In this document: piece after piece, positions 42,900 to 52,926 of the stretch
Position numbering within the stretch: the stretch's first letter is position 1
Layout of the letters: each line of letters starts with the position of its first letter
Source of the DNA: Allopusillimonas lactea
GTDB taxonomy: Bacteria > Pseudomonadota > Gammaproteobacteria > Burkholderiales > Burkholderiaceae_B
Length of the DNA: 64,000 bases
Direction: 5' to 3'
Assembly: GCF_021653995.1 (NCBI RefSeq)
Contig: NZ_JAJJOZ010000010.1
Span: forward strand, 1-64,000
Program-made: the position numbers and the translations under genes
Notes under the pieces: model-generated
Databases searched by the model: none
Told to the model about the DNA's origin: nothing
Seen by the model: only the letters and a program-made list of their open reading frames with translations

Positions 42900-44213
42900 T
42901 CATGTTCCAAACCGTAATTCGCGCTTTGGCCGGCGGCGGATAAATTGCAGTATGTTGTCCTCAGGCACAGGCAGTTTTCCGCCCTCCAGTTCATCCAGAA
43001 AGTCGGCCCATTGCTGCACCATCTCTTTGCGTTGCGCAATGAAGGCTGCACGGTCGTAGCTGCTGCCAAGCTCTTCATCCGAGGCGTGGGCCAGATGCCG
43101 TTCGATGACATCCGGGTCCCAGCCCAGGTGTTCGCGGATCATGGTGCGCGCTGTCGCACGGAAGCCATGCCCTGTGATTTCTTCCTTGGTGTCATAGCCC
43201 ATGGTGCGTAGCGCGACATTGATGGTGTTGTCGCTGATATAGCGGCTTGTCTCCGAGCGGCGCGACATGCTGCGGAATACGGGGCCGCTTGGGCCGGTCA
43301 AGGGGCGCAGCTCTTCAAGAATCTCCAAAGCCTGACGCGGAAGCGGGACAAAGTGTGAGGGCGTGCGGCTATCTCGTTTTTGCCACTCACGCATCTTCAT
43401 TTTTTCAGGCGGGCAGCGCCATATTTCAACCTCGAAGTTGATGTCCTCCCAATCAGCGAGCCTGATCTGGCCTGGGCGCTGGAAGAGCATCGGTGCCAGA
43501 CGTAAGGCACAGCGGGTGATGAAGTGACCGTGATAGTTGCGAATATCGCGCAGCAACTGCCCAAGCTGCGCCGGTTCCGTGATGGCTGCGTAATGCCGGC
43601 TGCGGGGTGGAGGCAGGCCGCCGGTGTTCTTGTTGACGAAGTTCTTGGCCGGTTCCAGGGCGCCTATGTCTACGGCATACTGGTACACATGCTGGACAAC
43701 TTCCCGCACACGCTGGGCGGTTTCCAGATTGCCGCGATCCTTAGGGCGGTGCAGGCATTGGACAATCTCTGTGGGCAAAATCGTCTCAATCGGCTTGTGG
43801 CCGACCCACGGAAAAACGTGGATTTCCAGATGCCGTATGACCTTCTGCGCGTAATCCTCCGACCATCGCCGGTCTTTGGTGGCGCTGGTGTGCCAGGCTC
43901 GCGCCAGCAGATCGAAGGTATGCAGCTGTGCAAGACGCTCCTGTTCGGCTTGTTGGTCTTGAACCTCTTTCGGATCCAGCCCGTTTGCCCGCTGGCTGTT
44001 GGCTCCAAAGGCCTTAGCCCTGGCTTGCGCAAGAGTAACTTCTGGGTATGGCCCCATGCCCATTTTGATGGTCTTACCATTCCGCATGTAGCGGTATATC
44101 CAGGCCTTGCCCGCAGCGCGCACACGCAGGTACAGGTTGTCCCCGTCGTTCAGCATGTATTCTTTCAGGCCGGGCTTGGCCGCTCTGATCTGAGTTTCGC
44201 TCAGAAGCCCCAT
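42900..44213 (-). CDS. int: P4-type tyrosine recombinase (ICE integrase)
   Basis: Integrates and excises the element at tRNA-Phe. The 437-residue protein has the N-terminal DUF4102/arm-binding domain (LSETQIRAAKPGLKEYML), a core-binding domain (about 100-200) and the catalytic domain. The arginine lies in MLFQRPGQIRLADW, HGFRATARTMIRE carries the H-x-x-R box and SYDRAAFIAQR near the end carries the nucleophilic tyrosine. It lies 173 bp from the 3' end of the tRNA gene, typical of P4-like integrases. Confidence 0.94.
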   Translation of the reverse strand: MGLLSETQIRAAKPGLKEYMLNDGDNLYLRVRAAGKAWIYRYMRNGKTIKMGMGPYPEVTLAQARAKAFGANSQRANGLDPKEVQDQQAEQERLAQLHTFDLLARAWHTSATKDRRWSEDYAQKVIRHLEIHVFPWVGHKPIETILPTEIVQCLHRPKDRGNLETAQRVREVVQHVYQYAVDIGALEPAKNFVNKNTGGLPPPRSRHYAAITEPAQLGQLLRDIRNYHGHFITRCALRLAPMLFQRPGQIRLADWEDINFEVEIWRCPPEKMKMREWQKRDSRTPSHFVPLPRQALEILEELRPLTGPSGPVFRSMSRRSETSRYISDNTINVALRTMGYDTKEEITGHGFRATARTMIREHLGWDPDVIERHLAHASDEELGSSYDRAAFIAQRKEMVQQWADFLDELEGGKLPVPEDNILQFIRRRPKRELRFGT

Positions 44214-44386
44214 GACTTGTACCCCCAGATGTCGATTTTCAAGAAATCATTGTGGGGTACAAACTGGGGTACAGACAAATGCGGGATATAGCGGAACGCA
44301 GTGATACGTCCTAGGTGTCATTTCTGACCTAAGACATTGATTTATTTGCGTTTTGGGATGCTTTGGAACGTGCTGGAACAGCAGAA

Positions 44387-44462
44387 TGGTGGCCTGGGGC
44401 GGAATCGAACCACCGACACAAGGATTTTCAATCCTCTGCTCTACCGACTGAGCTACCAGGCC
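44387..44462 (-). tRNA. tRNA-Phe (GAA), ICE attachment site
   Basis: A complete 76-base cloverleaf including encoded CCA. Acceptor GGCCTGG pairs with CCAGGCC, the D arm is GCTC...GAGC, and the anticodon loop TTGAAAA contains GAA. The T arm is GGTGG TTCGATT CCGCC. The 3' end faces the integrase gene, so this is the junction between ICE and chromosome. The 3' part of the gene should be repeated at the unseen left end of the element. Confidence 0.96.
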
Positions 44463-44697
44463 AACGGAAAGGCGAAATAATACACGAAAATTTGAAGGTG
44501 TGCAGGCAGGGCCAATGATTTTTTGCGGGGCAACATGCGGGCACCACGCTTTTCTACGCTGCGGTGCAGCATATAAGCTACGCAAAGCACTGATTTTCCT
44601 CAATAAATGCGCTTGAATGTTTCAGTATTATGCAAGCCGGTTTATAATCAAGAGCGTTCCCACATCGGGTGCGCCCTGCGCACCATTCGTCTGCCCC

Positions 44698-45972
44698 ATG
44701 TCTGTCGATGTCCTCACTTTCGGCCTCAATCACACCTCCGCGCCGGTATCGGTGCGCGAGCGCGTGTCGTTCCCGATGGATGTCGTCAAGCCTGCGCTCG
44801 ATGGCCTGCGCTCGGCCTTCGGCAGCGCGGTCAAAGAGGCAGCCATCCTCTCTACCTGTAACCGCACCGAAATCTACTGTGCGGCCGAGCCGCACGCGCG
44901 CGAGCATCTGCCAGCCTGGCTGGCAGATTTCAACCGTCTCGAAGCCAACAGCCTACAGCCGCATCTTTACCAGTACCAGCAAAACGAAGCTGTCCGCCAT
45001 GCCTTCCGTGTGGCCAGCGGGCTCGATTCCATGGTGCTGGGCGAGCCGCAGATTCTCGGCCAGATGAAAGACGCCGTGCGCGCCGCCGAGCAGGCCGGTG
45101 CCCTGGGGACGCTGCTGCATCAATTGTTCCAGCGTACATTTTCGGTCGCCAAAGAGGTCCGCTCCACCACAGCCATCGGCGCGCAGTCGGTGTCCATGGC
45201 GGCTGCGGCGGTGCGCCTGGCCGAACGCGTGCTGGGCGATCTTTCCCGCTGTAACGTGCTGTTCATCGGCGCTGGCGAAATGATCGAACTGTGTGCTACC
45301 CATTTCGCGGCCGCGTCGCCGCAGCAGATGGTGGTGGCCAACCGCACGCTCGAACGCGGCGAGGCCCTGGCGTCGCGCTTCATGGCCAAGAGCATGAAGC
45401 TGTCCGACATCCCAGAAAAGCTCGCCGATTTCGATGTCATCGTTTCCTGTACGGCCAGCACGTTGCCCATCATCGGCCTGGGCATGGTTGAGCGCGTCAC
45501 GCGCGTTCGGCGCCACAAGCCCATGGTCATGGTTGATCTGGCCGTGCCGCGCGACATTGAAACCGAAGTCGGCCGCTTGGCTGACGTCTATCTGTATACC
45601 GTGGACGACCTGGGCCGCATGGTGCAAAGCGGCACCGACGCGCGCCGCGCTGCGGTGGTGCAGGCCGAGGCCATCATCGAAACGCGGGTTCAGGGCTTCA
45701 TGCACTGGCTGCAAAACCGCGAAGTCGTGCCCGCTATCCTCGATCTCCAACGCACCGCCGAGCAGGTTCGCGAGGCCGAGCTCGATCGCGCGCGCCGCGC
45801 GCTGGCTCGTGGCGATGCGCCCGAAGCCGTGCTCGAGCAGTTGGCGCATGGCCTTACGCAAAAGTACATTCACGGGCCAATGGCGGCGCTGAACCGCAGC
45901 GAACAGGGCGAGCGCGAGCAACTGCTTTCCATGCTGCCCCGCCTGCTGCCGCGCGTCGACCGCCGGCGTTAG
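44698..45972 (+). CDS. hemA: Glutamyl-tRNA reductase
   Basis: First step of tetrapyrrole synthesis: glutamyl-tRNA(Glu) plus NADPH gives glutamate-1-semialdehyde. The 424-residue protein has the catalytic STCNRTEIYC (Cys50), the LGEPQILGQ segment, the NADPH site FIGAGEMIELC near 184 and a C-terminal dimerisation helix. The start at 44698 (MSVDVLTFGLNHTSAP) matches the family. It heads the chromosomal run hemA-prfA-prmC-grxD-ubiX. Confidence 0.97.
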   Translation: MSVDVLTFGLNHTSAPVSVRERVSFPMDVVKPALDGLRSAFGSAVKEAAILSTCNRTEIYCAAEPHAREHLPAWLADFNRLEANSLQPHLYQYQQNEAVRHAFRVASGLDSMVLGEPQILGQMKDAVRAAEQAGALGTLLHQLFQRTFSVAKEVRSTTAIGAQSVSMAAAAVRLAERVLGDLSRCNVLFIGAGEMIELCATHFAAASPQQMVVANRTLERGEALASRFMAKSMKLSDIPEKLADFDVIVSCTASTLPIIGLGMVERVTRVRRHKPMVMVDLAVPRDIETEVGRLADVYLYTVDDLGRMVQSGTDARRAAVVQAEAIIETRVQGFMHWLQNREVVPAILDLQRTAEQVREAELDRARRALARGDAPEAVLEQLAHGLTQKYIHGPMAALNRSEQGEREQLLSMLPRLLPRVDRRR

Positions 45973-46063
45973 CGGCGCTCGCCTGTTCTCATCCGTCCGC
46001 ACCCGCGCGGCCAGGCTTGTGCCCGCGCGCGCTGTACCTCTCACCGTTTTACATCCTCACACT

Positions 46064-47143
46064 ATGAAACTCTCCATGCGCAACAGGCTGGAGCAGCTTG
46101 CCCACCGCCTGATCGAAGTCGACGCGCTGCTGGCCGAACCCGAAATCGCTGGCGATATGGCTCGCTTCCGCAAAATTTCGCGCGAGCGCGCCGAGCTCGA
46201 GCCCGTGGTTACGGCGTTCAACAGCTATCTGGCGGCGGAAGCGGACGTTGGCGCGGCGCAGGAAATGCTGGCCGATCCAGATATGCGGGAGATGGCAGAA
46301 GAGGAAATCAAACTTGGCAAGGCGCGTATCGAGGCGCTGGAAGGCGAGCTGCAAGTGCTGCTGCTGCCCAAAGATCCTGACGACAACCGCAGTGTTTTCC
46401 TGGAAGTCCGGGCCGGTACCGGCGGCGATGAAAGCGCGCTGTTTTCCGGCGACCTGCTGCGCATGTATACGCGCTATGCCGAACAAAACGGTTGGCGGGT
46501 GGAGATCATGTCGGCCAACGAGTCTGAAATCGGGGGCTACAAAGAAGTGATTGCGCGCATCGATGGCGAGGGTGTGTACGGACGGCTCAAGTTCGAATCC
46601 GGCGCCCACCGCGTGCAGCGCGTGCCCGCCACAGAAACGCAGGGCCGCATCCACACCTCCGCCTGCACCGTGGCGGTGCTGCCCGAGGCGGATGAGATGA
46701 GCGATATCGTCATCAACGCCAATGATCTGCGCATCGACACATTCCGCGCCAGCGGCGCAGGCGGCCAGCACATCAACAAGACGGACTCCGCCGTGCGTAT
46801 TACCCACCTGCCCACCGGCCTGGTGGTGGAATGCCAGGACGACCGCTCGCAGCATCGCAACAAAGACAAGGCCATGCAGGTGCTGGCTGCGCGCTTGAAG
46901 GACAAGCAGCAGCAGGAGGCGCACGACAAGGAAGCCGCCCAACGCAAGAGCCTGGTCGGGTCGGGCGACCGCTCAGAGCGCATCCGCACGTACAACTACC
47001 CGCAGGGCCGAGTGACAGACCACCGTATCAACCTCACCCTCTACAAGCTGGCCAATATCATGGAAGGCGATCTGGATGAGCTTACCGGCGCGCTGCTGGC
47101 CGAGCACCAGGCCGAGCAGTTGGCCGCGCTGGGGCACGAGTAA
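46064..47143 (+). CDS. prfA: Peptide chain release factor 1
   Basis: Terminates translation at UAA and UAG. The 359-residue protein has the PxT-type recognition region (VQRVPATETQGRIHTSA) and the catalytic GAGGQHINK motif near 230. The likely start is ATG 46064 (MKLSMRNRLEQLA); an alternative ATG lies at 46076. The next gene encodes the enzyme that methylates its GGQ glutamine. Confidence 0.97.
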   Translation: MKLSMRNRLEQLAHRLIEVDALLAEPEIAGDMARFRKISRERAELEPVVTAFNSYLAAEADVGAAQEMLADPDMREMAEEEIKLGKARIEALEGELQVLLLPKDPDDNRSVFLEVRAGTGGDESALFSGDLLRMYTRYAEQNGWRVEIMSANESEIGGYKEVIARIDGEGVYGRLKFESGAHRVQRVPATETQGRIHTSACTVAVLPEADEMSDIVINANDLRIDTFRASGAGGQHINKTDSAVRITHLPTGLVVECQDDRSQHRNKDKAMQVLAARLKDKQQQEAHDKEAAQRKSLVGSGDRSERIRTYNYPQGRVTDHRINLTLYKLANIMEGDLDELTGALLAEHQAEQLAALGHE

Positions 47144-47152
47144 GCCTGCGCC

Positions 47153-48040
47153 GTGGACAATACTTTGCGTGCGCTGATGCGCGACACCGCTTTGCCGCGT
47201 CTCGAAATGCAGATGCTATGGCAGTGCGTGTTGCAAGTGCCGCGAGCGTGGCTGATCGCGCACGATACCGATCCGCTGTCGGCAGAACAGATCGCGCAGT
47301 ATCGCGCCCTGGCGCTGCGCCGCCAGCAGGGCGAGCCGATGGCCTACATTCTGGGCAGCCGGGAGTTCATGGGGCACGCATTCGCAGTTACGCCTGATGT
47401 CCTGATCCCACGGCCCGAAACCGAGTTGCTGGTGGATATCGCCGACACCTTCCTGGCGGGTTGCCTGCGCAGTGGCGTAGCGGCGCCGCGCGTGCTGGAT
47501 CTGGGCACAGGCTCGGGTGCCATCGCGGTTTCGGTAGCCTTGTCGTGCCCGGCAGCCAGCGTCAGTGCCACAGACGCCAGCGCTGCAGCGTTGGGCGTCG
47601 CGCGCCGCAACGCCGCGGCGCTTGGGGCATCGGTCGAGTTTTTGCAGGGTAGCTGGTACGATGCCCTAAGGGATCTGCCCGGCAGCGCGTTCGACCTGAT
47701 CGTATCCAATCCGCCGTATATTGCAGCTGGCGACCGCCACCTGGAAGAGGGCGATGTCAGATTCGAGCCGCCGCAGGCGCTCACCGACGGGCAGGACGGC
47801 CTGTGCGACCTCGCCGTCATCATCGAGGGGGCGGGGCGCTGGCTCAAGCCCGGTGGGGCACTGTACGTCGAGCACGGCTGGGATCAGGCGCAGGATGTGC
47901 GTGCCATGCTGGCACAGGCAGGGTTTTTGCAGATTAACAGTACTGCCGACCTGGCTGGTATCGAACGGGTCAGCGGCGGTCTTTATAATGGTTGTTTTCC
48001 CTGCGGAAACAACCGCTACGTCAACGAGAGAGCACCATGA
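47153..48040 (+). CDS. prmC: Release factor glutamine methyltransferase
   Basis: Methylates the GGQ glutamine of release factors using SAM. The 295-residue protein starts with GTG. It has the N-terminal helical domain, the SAM motif LDLGTGSGAIAVSVAL near 116, and the NPPY substrate motif (SNPPYI) near 185. It follows prfA after 9 bp, a conserved pairing. Confidence 0.95.
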   Translation: MDNTLRALMRDTALPRLEMQMLWQCVLQVPRAWLIAHDTDPLSAEQIAQYRALALRRQQGEPMAYILGSREFMGHAFAVTPDVLIPRPETELLVDIADTFLAGCLRSGVAAPRVLDLGTGSGAIAVSVALSCPAASVSATDASAAALGVARRNAAALGASVEFLQGSWYDALRDLPGSAFDLIVSNPPYIAAGDRHLEEGDVRFEPPQALTDGQDGLCDLAVIIEGAGRWLKPGGALYVEHGWDQAQDVRAMLAQAGFLQINSTADLAGIERVSGGLYNGCFPCGNNRYVNERAP

Positions 48041-48363
48041 GCGACGTTCAAGATTTCATCCGCCAAACAGTCACCGAGCACCCGGTCGTGCTGTTCATGA
48101 AGGGCACCGCCCAGTTCCCCCAATGCGGCTTTTCCGGGCGCGCCATCCAAGTGCTGAAGGCGGCCGGTGTCACACAACTTGTCACCGTCAACGTGCTGGA
48201 TGACGACGAAGTGCGCCAGGGCATCAAAGAGTTTTCCAACTGGCCCACCATCCCGCAGCTCTACGTCAAGGGCGAATTCATCGGCGGCTCGGACATCATC
48301 TCCGAAATGTACGAAAACGGCGAACTGGCAACCGTCCTGAAAGAGGCCGGGGCAACGGCGTGA
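48037..48363 (+). CDS. grxD: Monothiol glutaredoxin
   Basis: Carries and delivers 2Fe-2S clusters. The 108-residue protein has the KGTAQFPQCGFSG motif (monothiol CGFS), WPTIPQLYVKGEFIGG, and GG-D-I for glutathione binding. It overlaps the prmC end by 4 bp (ATGA). Confidence 0.96.
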   Translation: MSDVQDFIRQTVTEHPVVLFMKGTAQFPQCGFSGRAIQVLKAAGVTQLVTVNVLDDDEVRQGIKEFSNWPTIPQLYVKGEFIGGSDIISEMYENGELATVLKEAGATA

Positions 48364-48941
48364 CGGCGTCACGGCGCATTGTCGTAGGTATTACCGGCGC
48401 CACGGGCGCCGTTTATGCGGTGCGCATGCTGCAGGCATTGCGCGGTGTGCCCGATGTCGAGTCGCACCTGGTGGTTTCGCCGCCGGGTGTGCTCAACATC
48501 AAGTACGAGCTGGGGCTCGATCGCCAGCAAGTGCACGCTCTGGCCGACAAGGTCTACAGTTTTCGCGACGTCGGCGCGGCGCTGTCCAGTGGCGGTTTTG
48601 CAACCGCCGGCATGGTGGTGGTGCCGTGCTCCATGCGTACGCTCGCTGCGGTGGCGCATGGCTTTTCAGACAACCTCATTACTCGCGCGGCAGACGTCAC
48701 CCTGAAAGAGCGACGCCGCCTGGTGATGATGGTGCGCGAAACGCCCCTCAACCTCGCGCACCTGCGCAATATGACCGCCGTTACCGAAATGGGCGGCATT
48801 ATTTTTCCCCCTTTGCCGGCGTTTTACCACCACCCCAAGACATTGGATGAGATGGTGGATCACACGGTCGCCCGCGTGCTGGAGCTGTTCGACATCAACA
48901 TCCCCGGCCCGCACTGGGAAGGCATGGGCGCGCGCGACTGA
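48360..48941 (+). CDS. ubiX: Flavin prenyltransferase UbiX
   Basis: Prenylates FMN to the cofactor of the UbiD decarboxylase in ubiquinone synthesis. The 193-residue protein starts with GTG overlapping the grxD stop (GTGA). It has GITGATGAVYAVRML at the N-terminus, VPCSMRTLAAVAHG near 84 and the RETPLNLAHLRNM segment near 124. The downstream 190 bp up to the convergent MscS gene hold nothing clear. Confidence 0.95.
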   Translation: MTASRRIVVGITGATGAVYAVRMLQALRGVPDVESHLVVSPPGVLNIKYELGLDRQQVHALADKVYSFRDVGAALSSGGFATAGMVVVPCSMRTLAAVAHGFSDNLITRAADVTLKERRRLVMMVRETPLNLAHLRNMTAVTEMGGIIFPPLPAFYHHPKTLDEMVDHTVARVLELFDINIPGPHWEGMGARD

Positions 48942-49134
48942 GCATCCTGCGTACGCAGAAGGCAGCACAGCTCGACGCGAGTACCAGGCTGCCAGGTGCC
49001 CAGCGCCTGTAGCGTCAGGCTCCCCGCAATCGATTTTTTAAGGCATCACAGCGAACTCAGCGGGCGTGGGCGATATAGGCCGGTGGTGGCGATCAGCCCG
49101 CGTTTGGCTGCGGGGGGCCCACAATGCCCGCCTG

Positions 49135-51669
49135 TTACCGCATCGCCGCCATCATCCGCATTTCGTCCGGCCCGCTCCTCCCTTCGTTGTCGCCGTCAAA
49201 ATGCAGCACGGTGTGGGGATAGGGGATCTCGATGCCTTTTTCGTCGAAACGCTGCTTCACGCAACGGTTGAAGGCGCGCTGCACGGCCCATTGGTTGCCC
49301 GGGGTGGTCTTGATCAGTACCCGGATCCGGAACCCTTGTTCGTTCAGGGCCGTCACCCCGGGGATGTCGATGTCCTCAAGGATTTCGGGTGCCACGGCGG
49401 CATCCTGCTTGAGGTCTTCAAACGCCAGGCGCAGTTGCTCAATGGCGTCGTCCACCGACTCACGATGGGCGATGTTGTATTCGCCATAGTGGTAGCCGAA
49501 ATCGCGTGTGTGGTTGGACACTTTATCGATGACAGAAAACGGGATCAGATGGTAGCCGCCATCCAGGGTGCGTATGACCACCGAGCGGATGGTGATTTTC
49601 TCTACTGTGCCGAACAGGCCCGCCACTTCGACGATATCGTTCTGGTTCATGCCATTTTCAAGCTGGATGAACACGCCGGTGATCACATCCTGCACGAGCT
49701 TCTGCGCGCCAAAGCCTATCGCCAGCCCTGCAACGCCGGCGCCTGCGATCAACGGCCCGATATCGATGCCGATCTGTGACAGTACGATCAGTATCGTCAT
49801 GGTCGCAATCACAATCGCCGCCGCGTTGCGGAACAGCATCAACAGCGTTTTCTCGCGCTCCGTGGCGCGTCGCGCCCCGCGGTTGGTCAGGCGGTGCTCA
49901 ATGATGCTTGCGAGTACCGTCCATGCCAGCGCCGCGAACGCCAGGATGATTGCAATGCGAAGCACATGGGTGATGAAGGCGCGGCCGCTTTCCGACGCCA
50001 GCCACGCGGCCAGGTTGAACGCGCGCCATCCATCCAGCACCACCAACGTCGCCGCAGCCAGTATGAACAGCCGCACGCCATGCAGGATGGCGGGGCGATA
50101 GCCATTGAGTCGCGCCTCCAGTGATGGCACATTGCTGCGCCAGCGCGGTGGCAGCGTCAGTGGCCGCGTCAGCAGTCGCGTCAGCGCGGCAGCCAGCATC
50201 ATCGCCACCGCGATCGCGACGACGCTTTGCAGTGTGGCGTGCGCCATGAACTCCAGCGCGTCCTGTTGTTCGCGTTGGCTGACGACCAGCAGAACCGTGA
50301 AGTAGAGAATGGCCAGAACATGCCAAAGGCGCGCGAGTACGCGAAGCAGCGTGCCGAACACTGCCGCGCTGGCTGCGTCCGCGTGGCGAAGCAGGCCGGC
50401 GCGCACTGTCTTGCGGTTGGTCCACACCACACGCGCTGCATACACGTAGATGCCCAGCATCAGCAGCAGGCTGAACAGGTCACCCACCGAGGGCAGCAGT
50501 ACTGCCTGCAGCACGGGCACGAATACCAACAGTGTGTAGCCGATGATACTGATCAGTCGGCTAAGCCATAGATTCCAGTAGTTTGCTGCCTCGGGTGACA
50601 GCGGCAGCAGTCGCAGATGATCGTAACGTGTGGCGAAGATGCCGCGTGACAACGCCTTGACCAGTTCAATCATCACAAATGCGCTTAGAAACTGCAGCGC
50701 GAAGGTTGAGGCGCGCGGGCCGCCGGATAGCGACACAAGGAGGATGTACCCGACCAGTGCGGCGATCAGGCTGGCGGCAGTGTCGATCACCAGTGCAGCG
50801 CTTACGCCAATCAGTTTGCGGCTCAGGTGGATCCGCCGGTTGCCGCGGCGTTCGGTGTTGACGCCAGGCCCCATCTGCTCGCCCATTGATGGCGCGCCGC
50901 CCAATGGCGGTGCGCTCGACACGGCTGGCGTGACGGGGCCTGGCGGCGGTGTGCCGTCGTTTCCACGGCCAAACAGTGGCCGTCCATCATCCTGGCGAAT
51001 CCATACATTCAGCTTCGCGAATCCTATCCGTGCGATTTGACGCAGCAGAAAATACGCCACCAATACCGCGACGATGGTCAACCCCATCAGCTCCAGCCCT
51101 GGCAAGGCATGCTCCAGACGAGCGCCGGGCAGAGACTTGCCGGTTGCCAGCGAGGTGATGACTTCGCTTGTCTGCGAAAAATCCTGTGCCAACCCAGTGG
51201 TGAACGTCTCTATCGATAGCGCAAGGCGTCGCGTCAGGGGGGCTTCGTTCGTCCTTTCTTCCGGCGTTGGTGTGGCGTTCGCAGAGGCGTTGGCATTGCT
51301 GTTTTTGGCCAAGGTGCGCAGCTCGTCGATCAACTGATCACGCGCCTTGTCGTTCTCCAGCAAATTGGCCAGTGTGGTGTAAGAGGCCGCCGGTGCTGTG
51401 TCGGTTGCGGCAGGCGCTGTGGCGTCAGGCGCGGTGCTTGCCGCGGGCTCCGCCGGCGGTGCCGCCACGGCAAGTGTCGGCGCCAGCAAGGCGAGCACCA
51501 ACAACAATCCGCTGGATACAATCAGCCGCGCCAGGTGTTGGCTAACGTGCATCACGCAGCGTGTCCGCCGTGCTTGAAGGCGGGTAATCCGTGTCAGGGA
51601 CTGGGGCATGGTCAGCCCGCACGCTTGCCGGTGCGAGCCTGGAACGTGTGTGGCTGTGGGCATCAGCAT
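49135..51669 (-). CDS. MscS-family mechanosensitive channel, large
   Basis: An inner-membrane channel gated by membrane tension. The protein of about 844 residues has an N-terminal signal-like helix, an Ala/Pro/Thr-rich periplasmic segment (about 70-130), around ten membrane helices and the C-terminal MscS domain: GAGVAGLAIGFGAQKLVQD pore helix, then IQLENGMNQNDIVEVAGLFG. It is of the YbdG/YbiO-like long type. The start is uncertain: a GTG-ATG pair at 51667-51672 follows GAGGGAG, and an ATG at 51552 would begin at the signal peptide. Confidence 0.85.
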   Translation of the reverse strand: MLMPTATHVPGSHRQACGLTMPQSLTRITRLQARRTRCVMHVSQHLARLIVSSGLLLVLALLAPTLAVAAPPAEPAASTAPDATAPAATDTAPAASYTTLANLLENDKARDQLIDELRTLAKNSNANASANATPTPEERTNEAPLTRRLALSIETFTTGLAQDFSQTSEVITSLATGKSLPGARLEHALPGLELMGLTIVAVLVAYFLLRQIARIGFAKLNVWIRQDDGRPLFGRGNDGTPPPGPVTPAVSSAPPLGGAPSMGEQMGPGVNTERRGNRRIHLSRKLIGVSAALVIDTAASLIAALVGYILLVSLSGGPRASTFALQFLSAFVMIELVKALSRGIFATRYDHLRLLPLSPEAANYWNLWLSRLISIIGYTLLVFVPVLQAVLLPSVGDLFSLLLMLGIYVYAARVVWTNRKTVRAGLLRHADAASAAVFGTLLRVLARLWHVLAILYFTVLLVVSQREQQDALEFMAHATLQSVVAIAVAMMLAAALTRLLTRPLTLPPRWRSNVPSLEARLNGYRPAILHGVRLFILAAATLVVLDGWRAFNLAAWLASESGRAFITHVLRIAIILAFAALAWTVLASIIEHRLTNRGARRATEREKTLLMLFRNAAAIVIATMTILIVLSQIGIDIGPLIAGAGVAGLAIGFGAQKLVQDVITGVFIQLENGMNQNDIVEVAGLFGTVEKITIRSVVIRTLDGGYHLIPFSVIDKVSNHTRDFGYHYGEYNIAHRESVDDAIEQLRLAFEDLKQDAAVAPEILEDIDIPGVTALNEQGFRIRVLIKTTPGNQWAVQRAFNRCVKQRFDEKGIEIPYPHTVLHFDGDNEGRSGPDEMRMMAAMR

Positions 51670-51803
51670 CACTCGGTCTCCCTCATTTAACGTGCAAAAA
51701 GCAAAAGCACGTATAGGGCAGGCTGCCTGAACGTGCTTTAACGCTAAAAGGGTAACATCCGGCGCAGAAGGCGCGCCACCCGGCCAGCCGATATGCCCGG
51801 CCG

Positions 51804-52865
51804 CTACGCGGGCCTGCGCTGCCGTGCCACCACGCGCGGCGCGGCTGGCTGATCACTGCCTTTGCCGTCTGATTCCTGGGCGGTATCCTGGCCATCCGCT
51901 GCGCTATTGCCACTGCCCGGCAGCGTATCGTCTTCGTCATCGCTACCCTGCGGCGTCAGCGAGGCTGCCAGCGCATCGAAGTCGTCGCTGTCGAACGCCT
52001 TGTCGCCATGCTCGAATGTTTCGCCGCTGGGCTTGATCCCGCTGAAATCGAATAGCTCGCGATCCATCAGGTGCGTGGGAACCACCCGCGACAGCGCGCC
52101 GAATACATTCCAGGAACGCCCCGGAAACTTTCGGTCCCATTCCGCGACCATGCGCGTTACTTCCTTGCGCTTGAGGTTTTCCTGGGAGCCGCACAGATTG
52201 CACGGAATGATGGGAAACTGCTTGGCCTGCGCATAGGCGATCAGGTCTTTTTCGGGCACATAAGCCAGCGGGCGGATCACAATATGCTTGCCGTCGTCCG
52301 ACATCAGCTTTGGCGGCATCGCCTTCATGCGTCCGCCATAGAACAGGTTCAGGAAAAACGTGCCCAAGATGTCATCGCGGTGATGCCCCAGCGCAATCTT
52401 GGTGGCCCCCAGTTCGCTGGCCACGCGATAAAGAATGCCCCGGCGCAGCCGGGAACAGAGCGAACACATCGTCTTGCCCTCGGGGATCACGCGCGTGACG
52501 ATGGAGTACGTGTCCTGCGTTTCGATATGGAAGGGCACGCCCAGTGTGCGCAGATATTCGGGCAGCACATGGTCGGGAAAGCCTGGCTGCTTCTGGTCGA
52601 GATTGACCGCGATAATATCGAAATGGATCGGGGCGCGCGCCTTCAACGTCAGCAGGATATCCAGCAGGCTGTAAGAGTCTTTGCCGCCTGACAAGCACAC
52701 CATTACCTTGTCGCCGTCTTCAATCATATTGAAATCGGCGATTGCACGGCCCGTTTCACGGATCAGCCGCTTGGCGAGCTTGTTTTCGTTGTGGCGCTGC
52801 TTCTGGGCGCGGCGGTCGGACGGTACGGGTTCGGGCGCTGCGAACGTGACTTCTTGGGATTGCAT
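51804..52865 (-). CDS. ttcA: tRNA 2-thiocytidine biosynthesis protein
   Basis: Thiolates C32 of tRNA with ATP and an Fe-S cluster. The 353-residue protein has the PP-loop SGGKDSYSLLDIL near 60, cysteine pairs CSLC (near 135) and CNLC (near 225), and GHHRDDI. The C-terminal 60 residues are an acidic, low-complexity tail (DDEDD region) longer than in E. coli TtcA. The start is ATG 52865. Confidence 0.94.
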   Translation of the reverse strand: MQSQEVTFAAPEPVPSDRRAQKQRHNENKLAKRLIRETGRAIADFNMIEDGDKVMVCLSGGKDSYSLLDILLTLKARAPIHFDIIAVNLDQKQPGFPDHVLPEYLRTLGVPFHIETQDTYSIVTRVIPEGKTMCSLCSRLRRGILYRVASELGATKIALGHHRDDILGTFFLNLFYGGRMKAMPPKLMSDDGKHIVIRPLAYVPEKDLIAYAQAKQFPIIPCNLCGSQENLKRKEVTRMVAEWDRKFPGRSWNVFGALSRVVPTHLMDRELFDFSGIKPSGETFEHGDKAFDSDDFDALAASLTPQGSDDEDDTLPGSGNSAADGQDTAQESDGKGSDQPAAPRVVARQRRPA

Positions 52866-52926
52866 GACAATATCCGGGTAATAGGCGAGGTGGCCGCGGG
52901 GTGCGCACCCGTTTGGCGGACGGCGG

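Noticed and set aside
44613..44648. Promoter for hemA with TTGAAT and TATAAT
   Set aside because: The TATAAT box is good but the -35 candidate is 24 bp away; no acceptable -35 at 16-18 bp, so it is not listed.
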